Assembly: GCA_029204225.1 (NCBI GenBank) | Contig: CM055093.1 | Span: 26,092,558 to 26,156,557 of the forward strand | Source of the DNA: Diphasiastrum complanatum | Lineage: Eukaryota; Streptophyta; Lycopodiopsida; Lycopodiales; Lycopodiaceae | Reading direction: 5' to 3' | Length of the DNA stretch: 64,000 nt | Part shown: piece after piece, positions 13,001 through 25,060 of the stretch | Layout of the letters: each line of letters opens with the position of its first letter | How positions within the stretch are numbered: position 1 is the first letter of the stretch | Program-made: the position numbers and the translations under genes | Notes under the pieces: generated by a model | What the model was told of the DNA's origin: nothing | Seen by the model: only the letters and a program-made list of their open reading frames with translations | The model's database searches: none

Positions 13001-13863
13001 GATCGCACATCTGCACCCCATGATACAAAATTTTCGTTGACAAACTGCACTACTGCCTCTGCACACAGCGTTCGTTCACAAAAAGCAGGAGAATCGACAT
13101 GTTCGGGTGAGTGAAGGTAGACAAACAACAGTTTGAATTCGGCTGTAGCTCGCCTTAGGGCATCCATGAACGTTGTGGTTTGAAAATGGGGATGGTAATC
13201 ACCGTATTCCCTCTCGAAATTCCTCACAAACGACGATGCCTCTGCTGCACCAACAGGCAGCGGCAACAGAGAGGCCCTACCATCAGCAACCCTACCCTCC
13301 GACCATCTGAGTGCACCCAATGAATATGAAATCGCCCCACCAGCAATCGACATCCCCATTCCCGTTGCACTATACATGATATTATAGCTTCCTCTGATGA
13401 TTGAGAAAGGCAAGGTCACCAGCTTCCATAGCAAAGTAGAATATATATGATTTGTAGCCACATGGCCATTTATTTCGGAAGCCAGGAGGAGTTCATCTTC
13501 ATGCTGCGCTGAAACGGCATAGTGTGATGATGATGCAGTCCTTCCTGAGGTTCCAGGAGCTGCAGGAAGACCATCAACATTTGCAGAATTAGTAAAATTA
13601 GTTTTAGGGTTAGAATTTGTGGGCCTATCAGAGAAAGACGCTGAACCTGCTGCTGCTGCCTGTTGTTCATCAGGATGAGGCGCTGAGGCAGGGCCGATGG
13701 CTGCACTGTCACGGGGCCGCATGTCCACCATTGCACTGATTGCGGCATCCAGATTCCAGCCGTGAGCTTCCAGAATCTGCGTGGAAAGCGCTAGGTCTTG
13801 TATCCCTGTGGCGTCGTGGAAGTATGCTAGCTTATGTTCCAAGGATTCCATGGAATCCGCCAT
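842..13863 (-). CDS. PUX10: PUX10-like UBX-domain protein (UBA-like, hairpin, UAS, UBX), four exons
   Basis: Spliced gene of about 530 residues: exons 13863-12898, 8535-8365, 1619-1416 and 1093-842, all joined in phase 0 at GT/AG sites. Order: UBA-like helices (residues about 10-48), hydrophobic hairpin (140-183), UAS thioredoxin-like domain (about 212-345), charged coiled coil (about 350-435) and UBX domain (448-525). The UBX loop carries FPR at 492-494, the usual CDC48/p97 contact. In the family (Arabidopsis PUX10, human UBXD8/FAF2) the hairpin inserts in ER or lipid-droplet membranes and the UBX domain recruits CDC48 to extract ubiquitinated clients. No stop or frameshift breaks the four exons, so the gene looks functional although introns 1 and 2 (4.4 and 6.7 kb) are full of transposon debris. 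The start is the first ATG of the UBA region, just below a (GA)n leader. Family assignment is firm; one-to-one orthology with PUX10 is inferred. Confidence 0.9.
1416..1619 (-). CDS. PUX10: PUX10-like exon 3: coiled coil
   Basis: 204 bp between TTGGCAG and CAG|GTAAGC, encoding 68 residues rich in E, A, R and K (starts EREQRRQEEAERAARE, ends LEPEKGPNVTQ). This matches the charged coiled coil that precedes the UBX domain in FAF2/PUX10 proteins, including the conserved EPEKGP(D/N)VTQ end. Intron 3 (1094-1415) is short and appears free of repeats. Confidence 0.85.
1620..4960. other. PUX10-like intron 2, proximal part
   Basis: Intron sequence with scattered short ORFs that resemble no family. A short inverted repeat (TACGTCTACACTCATATAGACGTA) near 3636-3660 could form a small hairpin. 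I see nothing else. Confidence 0.5.
4961..5030 (+). repeat. Possible LTR edge with tRNA-Met-like primer site
   Basis: The sequence TGGTATGAGAGCAGG near 5012 resembles the plant retroelement primer-binding site TGGTATCAGAGC with one change. The DNA before it (from about 4799) could be a decayed LTR, but no second LTR or coding region accompanies it and the TG...CA ends are unclear. Confidence 0.3.
5629..5829 (+). pseudogene. Possible hAT-transposase fragment
   Basis: A 66-residue open stretch contains SLELLKPGPTR followed by a hydrophobic/aromatic segment and LESRLYLLKH. This resembles the 'LLkPa.TRFas.fl.l..l' segment of hAT/DUF659 transposases, with R followed by C instead of F. No catalytic triad, dimerisation domain or terminal inverted repeats are visible, so at best it is a scrap. 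It lies in intron 2 of the PUX10-like gene, opposite strand. Confidence 0.35.
5840..5976 (+). pseudogene. Orphan exon-like segment of unknown origin
   Basis: 137 bp open in one frame (CFGVPLGGALRKSCTLRLLY and onward), bounded on the left by TTCATTGCAG and on the right by AAAGAG|GTTTGTG, so it has the edges of an internal exon. It ends five bases before the LTR at 5982. I do not recognise the protein. It may be a captured or remnant exon, or chance. Confidence 0.3.
5982..7263 (+). mobile_element. Small non-coding LTR element (TRIM-like) in PUX10-like intron 2
   Basis: Left LTR 5982-6416 starts TGTTTGAATTAACG and ends CTAACA. It is followed directly by TGGTATGAGAGC, a one-mismatch tRNA-Met primer site. 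The internal part is only about 640 bp, with no coding region, and ends in the purine tract AAGGGGGAG (7051-7059). The right LTR starts TGTCAGAATTAGCG at 7060, matches the left at roughly 90%, and breaks off near 7263, about half its length. Size and lack of genes fit a terminal-repeat-in-miniature element or an internally deleted LTR element. Confidence 0.7.
6417..6695 (+). repeat. Two tandem copies of a 139 bp leader containing the primer site
   Basis: 6417-6555 and 6556-6694 are near-identical. Both contain the (T)GGTAT(C/G)AGAGCATGG motif followed by the same leader. The second copy carries the canonical GGTATCAGAGC; the copy touching the LTR has one change. Confidence 0.8.
7264..8364. 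other. PUX10-like intron 2, 5' part
   Basis: AT-rich intron DNA between the truncated LTR and exon 2. No recognisable gene or repeat. Confidence 0.5.
8365..8535 (-). CDS. PUX10: PUX10-like exon 2: end of UAS domain and start of coiled coil
   Basis: 171 bp between TTTGTAG and CAA|GTATGC, encoding 57 residues (LEGLKSASELLAILQRVVEE, later LREEQDVAYRAALQADQ). It joins in frame to LLQQ of exon 1 and EREQRRQEE of exon 3, reproducing the order seen in plant PUX10 proteins, where REEQDAAYRAALEADQ is a hallmark. Confidence 0.9.
8536..9889. other. PUX10-like intron 1, distal part
   Basis: No gene recognised. Degenerate GATTCGAATTGC-type words occur near 8640-8690 and 9610-9650, related to the palindrome-rich repeat in RH24 intron 2 and to a stretch near 5440. 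Confidence 0.4.
9890..10050 (+). pseudogene. LINE reverse-transcriptase fragment
   Basis: One frame reads YSTTDHIFTIRVRALIEA, which fits the conserved LINE RT segment (T.DHIF.L..L.E) just before the first catalytic aspartate block. Nothing upstream or downstream in the same copy is preserved. Confidence 0.5.
10058..11640 (+). mobile_element. Internally deleted LINE copy A with 3' tail
   Basis: The second half of an apurinic-type endonuclease domain is visible: ETGDFNART (catalytic GDFN) near 10105, SVIDYLMGSP near 10366, and SDHSFLSF near 10444, all with frameshifts. A PWYDAKC linker follows (about 10730), then a histidine-rich segment present twice in diverged form (10804-10976 and 11200-11420), each ending near TSFYS. 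The copy ends in a 3' UTR and a short CT tail at about 11580-11640. The RT domain is absent. It lies antisense in intron 1 of the PUX10-like gene. Confidence 0.65.
11641..12105 (+). mobile_element. LINE copy B fragment (endonuclease C-terminal half)
   Basis: Reads LAYWPYSSNYTCHPHSG and SVIDYPMGSP, homologous to the endonuclease segments at 10310 and 14850, then PPWFNDECRSLH near 12045, the linker seen after the endonuclease in plant LINEs. It joins copy A's tail directly at the 5' side. Confidence 0.6.
12106..12440 (+). mobile_element. LINE copy C fragment (endonuclease N-terminal half)
   Basis: Reads DSIDFISQRDIMFFTET with the catalytic ET pair, then LPGF and, in another frame, HDEHACYLSI and IAACYFPPETS, the same order as in the copy at 14.1-14.5 kb. 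Since it follows a C-terminal half, it comes from a separate or rearranged copy. Confidence 0.6.
12441..12897. other. PUX10-like intron 1, proximal part
   Basis: Intron DNA next to the exon 1 donor (CAG|GTGGTAATC). Nothing recognised. Confidence 0.5.
12898..13863 (-). CDS. PUX10: PUX10-like exon 1: UBA-like helices, hairpin and UAS
   Basis: 966 bp encoding residues 1-322. UBA-like segment LSTQILEAHGWNLDAAI (26-42), low-complexity linker (50-120), hydrophobic hairpin around WKLVTLPFSIIRGSYN (146-161), then the UAS domain with FVNENFVSWGADVRSSEGF and FPFCAVVM. The frame stays open past the donor (to 12775), which would add an artefactual tail; the splice is preferred because QRIALLQQ joins exactly to exon 2 as in relatives. 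Confidence 0.92.
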
Positions 13864-13935
13864 CTCTATGTGTCTTCTCCTCCTTACTACTAATGTTCTG
13901 TCTCTCTCTCACATAACATCCTCTTTGCTACCATA

Positions 13936-13983
<48 letters not shown>

Positions 13984-13990
13984 GTCACAT
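13864..13990 (-). promoter_or_regulatory. PUX10-like 5' leader with (GA)n tract
   Basis: The 5' UTR upstream of the ATG contains a pure (CT)n/(GA)n tract at about 13939-13980. On the mRNA strand it reads (GA)n, a common feature of plant 5' leaders and a possible GAGA-factor (BBR/BPC) site. LINE sequence begins within about 100 bp upstream. Confidence 0.5.
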
Positions 13991-14029
13991 TATTGCTGGC
14001 AAATGAGTAATTTATCACAATGGACGGGC

Positions 14030-15900
14030 ACACCATAGGAATGGCACTCCCAAGGATGGCTATTGCCAGGGAGTTGGTGGGCCGGGGAACATCTCGAGGC
14101 CCCATCCACAACCACATCCACACAATCTTCAGATCGGAATGTGGAACTGTGATGGTATACACTCTTCATCCACTACTTGTGACCTAATTAATTTCATTAG
14201 CGGACGTGATTTTCTTCTTTTCATGGAGACTCGTGAGAGTGAGCATATAGGACTACCAAGGAAATAGATGACATTCAGTATATAGACCAAATAATAGATC
14301 AGTGAGGGGATGCGGTTCTGGTGGGGTTGCTTGTTTATTAGAGAATCACCAAATCATCAATTTTAGTAGGAATGATGAGCATGCATGCTATGTTTGGATT
14401 CACATTGATAGACAAGTTATTGGTTTGGATAGGGATCTCCTTGCTGCTACATGCTACTTTCCCTATGAGTCATCGTTTACGTTGACGATATTGTCTCTCC
14501 TTAGATATTGAAGATTGTCTCTCCTTAGATATTGTCTCTCTTTACAGATATTGTCTCTCCTTAGATATTGAAGGTATTGTCTCTCCGTACGTTGAAGGTA
14601 TTGTCTCTCCTTAGATATTGTCAAATTTGCAAAGAGATGACATATTTTTCTCACGAGGGATTTTATTTCCAAGCCTCATGACAATCAAATTTCCATGATG
14701 CTACCAGCTACGTGTTCATGTCGTTAACAGTGATGATTTTGGAGTTACCAAGATATCCAATGACAACTTGGGACTTATTACCTCATATGGTGAGTACTTG
14801 TTGCAACTGGGAGAAGCCCATGAGTTAGCCATTTACAATGGCTTAGCTTGTTGGCCAGATTCTGGCAAGTATACTTGTCACCCTTACAATGGAGGTCATA
14901 GTTTCGTTGATTATCTCATGGGTTCACCATACTCCATCCCTCTCATTTCCTAATTTTGTATCTTTTCTACTACCCTCCCTCGCCGAGCATTCTCTCTTCC
15001 ATTTTGGTCTTGGCACTCTCACATCACCCCAATCATATTCTCAGCCCATACTTTCTCATGCACCTAGATGCACATTTGACCACCTATATATGTCGATCTA
15101 CCAAGAGTCTCTTGTTTCTACTTTACCCATTTCCTCACTATAGTCCAATGAAGTCACAAGCCACCTTCATCACCAAAACTGCCACTTTATCATTTCCTTA
15201 TAAGCCTCACAAAGGCAAATCCACTCATCCTTCCTTATCTTGTTTGCTACATCCCCCCCCCCCTTCCTCCCTTGATATAATGTGCTATGTTACTCACTTC
15301 GCCAACTTGGCACTCATGCACGTACACATGTCCCTCCCCTCTTCCATTCCACTCATTGTTCTTACAATTGTATGCTCATCATAAAAGACATGTCTATGAT
15401 GACTCTGAAGAGAAGAGTCTTCTTAATCTTCTTTTCAACTCTTTCTCATGTGTGTTTTTTTGTAAGAGTTCATCCCTCGTGCCCCCACCTCCCCCTCCTA
15501 GATGACCTCGACATTTGGGCTAATTATGCTACTATGTCATACACCATACCTACCGACTCACCCATCTCTATCTCTTCTCACGCATTTGAATTCACCTTCT
15601 TGACCTCTGATATGGTCCTTGCAGCCATTAAGATATTGAAGACCCATAAAGTGATAGATGTCGAGGACCTTAAATCTAAGCTACCAGTCCATGTTGTTGA
15701 TTTACTTTCTCCCATCTTGGTTGCTCTTCTTAATTGTGTTGTTCTCTTTGGCTTCCCGTACTCATGGTGTACCAATATCATCCACTCTATTCACAAAATT
15801 AGTGACCCCATGATTCTTGGTAACTCTCACACTAACATGATTGGCGATGTTGAAGCTATATGGTACTATCCTTCAATTAGCACTAGATTTTGACAAGGAA
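14030..15900 (+). mobile_element. LINE copy D (endonuclease plus start of RT)
   Basis: Endonuclease start IGMWNCDGIHSSS with RDFLLFMETRES (about 14130-14230), NDEHACYVWIHID and CYFPYESS (14360-14470), and the C-terminal half AHELAIYNGLACW with GHSFVDYLMGSP (14815-14930). The LINE linker follows (15270-15330). Then a 5' RT segment (about 15580-15830): FTFLTSDMVLAAIKILKTHK, LPVHVVDLLSPILVALLNC, SIHKISDP. It stops before the catalytic FADD-type motif. Many frameshifts. A short-period repeat of GATATTGTCTCTCCTTA occupies 14484-14620. Confidence 0.65.
14484..14620 (+). repeat. Short tandem repeat with ATATTGTCTCTCCTTAG-type unit
   Basis: About seven irregular copies of a 17-35 bp unit (TATTGTCTCTCCTTAGA) lie inside the LINE endonuclease remnant, replacing the middle of the domain. 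Confidence 0.75.
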
Positions 15901-17735
<1,835 letters not shown>

Positions 17736-18070
17736 TGTGAGATTAAGCTAGATTGTGGATATATTGTTGTTCTATGCATTTGTAGGATTTGTGAAGCAGC
17801 TTTTGGATAAGATCAATAGTTATGCTCAAAATCTATATGATGGTTCTTCTTTTTGTGTTGATAATTTTATCAATCATGTTATATTGCAAGTGCTCTTGTC
17901 TAATATTGTGTCCTATGAAGGCTTTCCATTTTTTTTTTTTTTATATTTAGTTCGAGAGGTTTTTTTTGGGATGTCCCAAGTAAGTGCAAACTTTTTAATT
18001 TCATTGTCGCCCCCACAACTTTATATGCAACAGGAGTATGGTGCTTTGATATTTCCTCATCAAATTGGGT

Positions 18071-18316
18071 TAGTATCTCAAGAGTACAAACTATTATGTT
18101 ATCTCATATGATTCGGGCTAAGCCATCTGTTCTACATGAGAATCCTTGCCGAGTTTTCCACCCGACCTCTATGGCTTGGTCCCATTTTTTTAGTTTGTAT
18201 CTCAAGAATACAAACTATCATGTTATCTCGTATGATGCGGGCTAAGCCATCTGTTCTACATGAGAGAATCCTTGCCGAGTTTGCCACCCGACGTCAATGG
18301 CTTGGTGCCATTTTCT
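18071..18316 (+). repeat. Tandem duplication, about 122 bp unit, two copies
   Basis: 18071-18190 and 18191-18314 share TATCTCAAGA(G/A)TACAAACTA, GGGCTAAGCCATCTGTTC and CTTGCCGAGTTT with few changes. The first copy is missing a few bases (ATGAGAATCC against ATGAGAGAATCC). Confidence 0.88.
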
Positions 18317-18319
18317 AGC

Positions 18320-18634
<315 letters not shown>

Positions 18635-18830
18635 ACTGAAAACCACCTCTTTTTTATGGCATGTCTTTTAATTCATGAAACTTGATGACGTCAAGTCATA
18701 ATCTACATTGTTTAAAAAAGGTATTGATGTGGCACACTCTCATTCTTTGAGAGTAGACATGGTACGCGGTGTAATAGAACGCCTCCTAAAAGTAGATGAA
18801 CTGTCATATGAACAGGTTTTGACTACATTC

Positions 18831-18921
18831 CAAATTGGCTGGGAGGAAGCCTGCTACCACTTGTAGTAGGCCTTGCTGCTCCATGACTCAAGCCTGTTAG
18901 CAAACTTCCTCCCAGCAAATG
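18831..18921. repeat. Foldback with ~25 bp arms
   Basis: The left arm around GCTGGGAGGAAG and the right arm CTTCCTCCCAGC are a perfect 12 bp inverted match. This extends with mismatches through TGCTACC / GTTAGCA, around a 40 bp loop. It could be a small foldback element or a small-RNA hairpin. Confidence 0.6.
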
Positions 18922-18955
18922 CGTAGTACATAATGATTGTTTTGTGCAAATTAAT

Positions 18956-19059
18956 GCACTTCATAAACACAAAGATACAAGGGCACGCCTCAAAGAATTC
19001 CTTTAAAATTTTCATTCTAGATAATTTCTTTGAGGTGTGCCCTTGTATGTATGAAGTAC
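18956..19059. repeat. Foldback with ~25 bp near-perfect stem
   Basis: The left arm ATACAAGGGCACGCCTCAAA pairs with TTTGAGGTGTGCCCTTGTAT on the right (one G-U wobble as RNA). Outer arms CACTTCATA / TATGAAGTAC also pair, with an asymmetric 9-base bulge on the left. The loop is about 22 bases. Confidence 0.7.
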
Positions 19060-19278
19060 ACTCTTGAAGAGCTCCATGAAAGTGTCATAAAGATGTTGAA
19101 GGGCTCCATAAAAAGTGTTCACAAACATTCATGAACCGAACAACTTGTCGCAAAAAAAGAGGTGATCCTTACATAGAGTCATAGATGGTCCCAACTTGGA
19201 GATAGATAAAGAGAATGAGTGGTCCCCACACTAAGGGGAAGAGAGAGGGGAAAAAAAAAACAACTCCAGTGTGGTCCC

Positions 19279-19450
<172 letters not shown>

Positions 19451-19599
19451 GAAGTGGATCATAGGTGGTGTCCCCACTTGGAGGTAAAATTGTCATTTTG
19501 GATAGCCATCACTCAATCTCCACATAAGTGAATGAATTTCTAGTGACATGTTCTTGGGTCATCTTGCCTACCTTTTATACCATCAGATAATAATGAAGT

Positions 19600-21641
19600 C
19601 AAAAGATGTCCAAAAGACTGGATTTTGTACTAGATTTGGCCATTATGAGTTGCAACGTTCCAAAAATGATCAACGATTTGTTTTGTCCATATTTGGGAAA
19701 GTTTGTGGTAGTGTTTCTAGATGACATTCTCATCTACAGTAAGACCTTCGTGAAACATATGAAGCATATCAAAACTATCTTGATAAAGCTTCGACAAAAT
19801 AACTCTACGCTGAAAAATACAAGTGTGAAATCTTTAAGCATGAGCTGATTTATCTTGGTCATAAGATCACTATTTTGAGATTAAGATTGATGAGGATAAG
19901 ATTAAGATAGTGTTTGATTGGCCAATTCTACAAACTATCAAACAAGTTAAATCATTTTTGGGATTTATGGTTTTCTTTTGTAGATTTATTGAGGATTACA
20001 CCAAAGTGGGTGCAATACACAATAATCTGACAACAAACATTGTTAACAAAAAGAAAAAGAAAAATCAACCTAGTATGCTTGTTTTATGGATTGAGAATCT
20101 GAAGTAGAGTTTTGAGAAACTTAAGGCCTTGATTATTTTGGCTCCCATTTTAGAGATTTCAAATCCAAATCAACATTAAGTAGTGAGAACTGAGCAAGTG
20201 GTATAACAATTGGAGCAATTTTATTATAGAATGACAGGCTACTAATGTTTGAAAACAAAAAGATACACTGGTCCTTAGTTGCGTTATACTATTCATGAAA
20301 AATGAGGACAATGTTGAGACGAGTTCACAGGTGTCTCAACTAAGAAATAAATATAAGAAGATTGTGGAATGATATACCATTCAAGTTGGATTATTTCATA
20401 ATGGGAATGTTTGTGTACCAGAGGATGATGAGCTCAAACATAACGTTCTGTTTGAATGTCATGACATATCCTATTATGCAGGACATCCCAGTATACATAG
20501 GACTCTTCACTTGGTCAAAAGAGAGTTTTATTGCCAAAACTCAAGCCATCTGTTGAGTTATACATGATTAAATGCAAGCCTTGTCAACTAGGTAAGGCTG
20601 AACACCTTAAACTTGGTGGTTTGTTACTTTTATTGGATATCCCTAATAAGAAGTGGGAGAGTATGTTGATGGACTTTGTAGTTGAACTTTCAAAGATCCC
20701 ATGAAAAAATAATTTGATTTGGGTTGTTGTGGACAAGTTAACTAAGTTATTTGTGTTCATACCAGTTAAGTCAACTATTAAGACTTCTAAATTAGCGCAG
20801 ATTTTTGTTGAAAGGTTAATTTAGTTGTATGAACTACTGAGTGACATTGTTAGTGATAGAGATCCTAAATTCACAGGTCACTTTTGGTCAGCAGTATACC
20901 AATTATCTTGAATCAGATGGTCAGACAAAAAGGACTAATCAGATTATGGACGATATGTTTAGAACATATGTTTTTGAGTTTGCATACAATAGTATAAATC
21001 ATTCTGCTACAAGTTACAGTCCTTTTAAGCAGATGTATGGTTTTCAATCTAGATCTCTAGTTAATGTGGAGACGAAATCTGTTAAGATTCAGAAGGATGT
21101 GGATTTTCTATATGATATGTAAGAAATGCTACAAGTGGCAAATGATAGGACCCGTAGCGCTCAGGACAAAGTTTAGCAATATGCCGATTTTAAGATATCT
21201 CCTAGAGATTTTAAAGTTGATGATTGGGTATATCTTAGAATTCCAAAAGATTCTAGAACATCACGTACAAAGAAGCATTATATATTGTCTACCTAATATT
21301 GTGGACCATTCAATATTGTATGAAAATCTTGTTCTTTAGCTTACGAACTAGATCTTTAAGAAAAATCAACTACACGCACAATATTTCATGTAAGCTAATT
21401 CAAATTAAGTTTACATGAATATGATAAAGTCAAGATTTATCCCATTCAAAAGATTTATCGTTAGTTTACCTTTGGAACCGAAGAAAGTACTCAGAACTAA
21501 AGATAAACAATTGAGAAATCATTTTATCCTTGAGTGCTTGATTAGGTGGAAGGGTTGGACTGAAGATGATGATTCATGGGAGAGAGTTGGAAGCATAAAT
21601 AAGCAATTTCCTAAGTTTCACTTAGTTCAAGGGGGAAAGAA
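19600..21641 (+). pseudogene. Ty3/gypsy chromovirus pol remnant A
   Basis: Order of recognisable pieces: RT catalytic block VVFLDDILIYSKTF (about 19705), RT/RNase H junction QVKSFLGFMVFFCRFI (about 19940), integrase zinc-finger region HPSIHRTLHLVKREFY (about 20480), integrase core end FAYNSINHSATSYSPF (about 20980), integrase C-terminal domain (21150-21300) and a chromodomain LIRWKGWTEDDDSWE (about 21540). Many stops and frameshifts. The terminal chromodomain places it in the chromovirus clade, which targets heterochromatic marks on integration. Gag, protease and the 5' half of RT are missing. Confidence 0.85.
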
Positions 21642-22073
21642 TGTTACATTCACGTCCTGTATATATGACTTGACATCTAGTATGTGAAATTATTGGTTAT
21701 GCCTCGTTATTCTGAACTAGGCCATAAATGTAATTAATAACCATATGAGGGCCTATTCACATAAGCAGAGCTAGTGCATGGGTTAGGATGGGACGATTAT
21801 AGGCATGTGTATAGTATCAATAGTAATGAAAAGTGCTTTTGAGAACATTCTTGGCTTGCATGGGCACATGCACAGGAGAGGCTGAAGCTATATATCCAAG
21901 CAAAAACTCGCTCTACTATCATTCCTTTGTGTAGTTTTCAATATCAGTTTTCTCTCTTTACACCTGCATCCTATTCCATGGCTTGGTGATGGTACTGGAG
22001 ATTGATCAATGGCTTCTCATTGGTTGGGTGGTTTTGCTCCACTGTTATTCCTTTGTGTTTGTCTTATAAGCAG
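21642..22073 (+). repeat. 3' LTR of chromovirus A, truncated by a copia insertion
   Basis: Starts TGTTACATTCACGTCC right after the purine tract GGGGGAAAGAA. About 240 bp at its 3' part (21840-22073) match in inverse orientation the segment 26002-26260. It ends at CTTATAAGCAG, where a copia LTR (TGTTAGAAATC) begins, while the inverse copy continues past this point. Confidence 0.75.
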
Positions 22074-25060
22074 TGTTAGAAATCAATGATAGACTTCATT
22101 CTGTTACTATTTACGATGTACATTAATGTTGACAGCTGTTACTAGCTGTAATTAGTTGTAGGCTAGTCTATTAGTCTACTCGTAGGTTTTCTCTCTCTAT
22201 CAGGGTTCATGGTTCATTTGTACATTTTACATTTCGGTATGATCTAGTGTGATAGAGTGTGAGCGTGTTCTTCTACCGCCTTCTTATGGTGATTGTTTAT
22301 GGTGAATGCTTGATGTTCCATATTTGATTGTTAACATGGTATCAGAGCAGCGATAGTCCTGCGTGCCTGATCAGTGGATACAGCTTGTCACAGGCTCCGC
22401 AATAAAGTGAGAAAGTCCTTCACGGGAGGTGAGAGCTTGGAGAGACAAAAACGTCTGGAAGAAATCTTTCTTTGGTTTATTTTGCAGGTTTGGAGTTCAG
22501 AATCATCAGTGGGAAATAAAGACACAGTCCAGGAGGCATCAAAAAGGCTAGAGCAGCATTAGATAGATTGAAAATTTGTTGCGTGGGGAGATTTTTATAA
22601 TACTTCCTAGTTGTTGTGAAAAGCACAGTCCCAGAGGCATCAGAAAGGCTAGGGCAGCATAACTCAAGTCGGGGACCATTTCAACAATTTCATGAGCAAG
22701 TCAATGATAGTCCGAAGTGAGGCAATTGGAATCAAGGCCGAGCTCGGTCAAGGACGCGGCTATTCAAGACAAAATAAACCTGGAGATTGTAGGTATTGCA
22801 ACAATCCTGGCCATTGGGAGCATGAATTCTTTAAGAAACAAAAGGAGATGGAACACAGAAAAGACAAATGGCAAGTGGGAAATTATGCTGATCAACATCA
22901 ATTTGATGACTATTATTATGAAGTCAATTATACTGATCAACATCAATACGATGATGATCAATATGAAGATGATACAGGTGAGAGTTCAAAATTGTTCATT
23001 ACAGTGTTAATGACAAGTGATGAAGCCAAGGATACTTGGTACATTGATAGTGGTGCATCCAAGCACATGACTTCAAGGAAAGAGTGGTTTTCAGAACTCA
23101 AGGAAATTTACAATGGTGGTGAAGTTGGACAAGCTGATGGCAAATTGCTATATGTTAAAGGAGTTGGAGTGGTACCAGTGAAGTTAGCCAGTGGAAAGAT
23201 AAAGCAGATAAGCAATGTGCAATATGTACCTGGCTTAGCTAACAATCTACTGTTGGGATGATGGCTGATCAACAACTCAAGGTTGAGTTTGACAACGACA
23301 AATGTCTCGTCAAGGACATCAAGAATCACTACCAAGTGATTGCTACAAGACATAGAGCCAACGGGAGTCGACTCTACAAATTGAATGCGTGATCTTTTAC
23401 TCAAGCTATGGTAAGCATTGTTGATAGTCGAAGTGACCTTTGGCATCAAAGGTTTGGTCATATTAGTGCTCAAAGCTTGCAAATCCTTAAAAGAGGCAAT
23501 CTAGTTGTTGGATTGCCTGATATCTCTTTTGAAGGAAAAAATTGTGAGGGTTGCATTTTGGGAAAACAACATAGAGAGAGAGATTTCCCAAAGATGGAGC
23601 AAGAAGAGCCAATGGCATTCTTGATCTTGTTCATAGTGATCTGTGTGGACCAATACAAACGAGGTCCATTAGTGGCGGTTACTATTTCATCACATTCATT
23701 GATGACTATAGTAGACATATCTGGATTTATTTCATAAGCAAGAAATCTGATGCTTTTGCCAAGTTTAGAGAGTTCAAGGCTCTAGTTGAAAAACAAATAG
23801 GTTGTTATATTAAGACCCTCAGATCAAATGGTGGCGGTGAGTATTTTTCAACAGAGTTTATAAATTTTTGCAAGGATCAGGGGATCAAGAGACAAACTAC
23901 TGCACCCTATTCACCACAACAGAATGGAGGTGCATAATGAAAAAACATATCCATTGTGGAGATGGCTAGGGCAATGCTAAAGAGCAAGGGTTTGCCAAAT
24001 ACTTTTTGGGTAGAAGCATGCAACACAACTACTCATATCTTGAATCGATGTCCTACAAAGTCTGTGGAGGGTAAGACACCTTACGAAGCTTTTACTAGAA
24101 AGAAACCTAATGTTTATCATTTACGAGTATTTGGTTGTGATGCTTACGCTCATGTGCCTGATGAAAAATGAAAGAAGCTGGATGCAAAAGCTGTTAAGTG
24201 TAGTTTCCTTGGATATGATGAAAGAGCCAAGGCATACATGATGTATGTCACAGATGCACAAAAGATCGTGATTTCCAGAGATGCACAAAAGATCGTGATT
24301 TCCAGAGATGCTACTTTTGATGAGATGTGTCAAAATGACCAAATTAAATTGACAATTGATTCCTTTGATGATAAAGCTAAAGTACAGGTGAAGAAAGAAG
24401 TTGGTGTCAATATGGAAGAGCCAATTGAGTGGTACTTGTCAGTAACATGTGAGGCTAATAAGGGAGATACTCCCGAATCAAGTGAGCAGGGAGAGCTTAG
24501 AAGATCAAGTAGAAATCGAAAACCTCCTGCAAGATTATAGATGAATCTAGCCCTGATGGGCTCAGTGCTCAAGGCTCAAGAACCAAAAACTTTTGATGAA
24601 ACAAAGGAGCACAAGGAGTGGCGTGCAGCTATGGAAACAGAAATGGAAGCCATATTGAAAAATAGGATGTGGAATTTGGTTGAGCTACCTGATGGTAAGA
24701 AGCCTATCACTTGCAAATGGATTTATAAGATCAAATGTGGAGCAGATGGGCAACTCAACAAGTACAAAGCACAGTTGGTTGTGAGAGGATTTGAGCAACA
24801 ATAAGGTATTGATTTTGAGGAAACCTTCACCCGTAGCTAAGATGGTGACTATATGTTCTATCATTGCTACTTCTGCTTTCTATGGTTGGAAGATCCAGCA
24901 AATGGACATTAAATTTGCTTTTCTTAATGGAGTGTTGGATGAAGAGGTGTACTTAGCACAACCTCAAGGATTTGTTGAGCCAGGGAGAGAGTTTTGTAAA
25001 TGCATCCTAGGCAATGGGTTTAATGGTCAAATCATGCCCCCACGACAACGCCTCTCGCCA
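22074..25060 (+). mobile_element. Copia element B, 3'-truncated
   Basis: 5' LTR 22074-22336 (TGTTAGAAATC ... TTGTTAACA), then a perfect tRNA-Met primer site TGGTATCAGAGC at 22337-22348, leader, gag remnant, protease, integrase and start of RT. It breaks off inside RT near 25010-25060; no 3' LTR is present. Confidence 0.85.
22692..25060 (+). pseudogene. Copia B gag-pol remnant
   Basis: Zinc-knuckle relic CRYCNNPGHWEHEF (last cysteine replaced by F), protease WYIDSGASKHMT with DSGA active site, pre-integrase LWHQRFGHISAQSL, integrase SNGGGEYF and NRCPTKSVEGKTPYEAF, then RT WRAAMETEMEAILKN, CKWIYKIKCGADG and QQMDIKFAFLNGVLDEEVY. Stops interrupt it at about 23259, 23390 and 23936, among others, and a 27 bp tandem duplication lies at 24252-24308. 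The catalytic YVDD block and RNase H are not reached. Confidence 0.85.
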
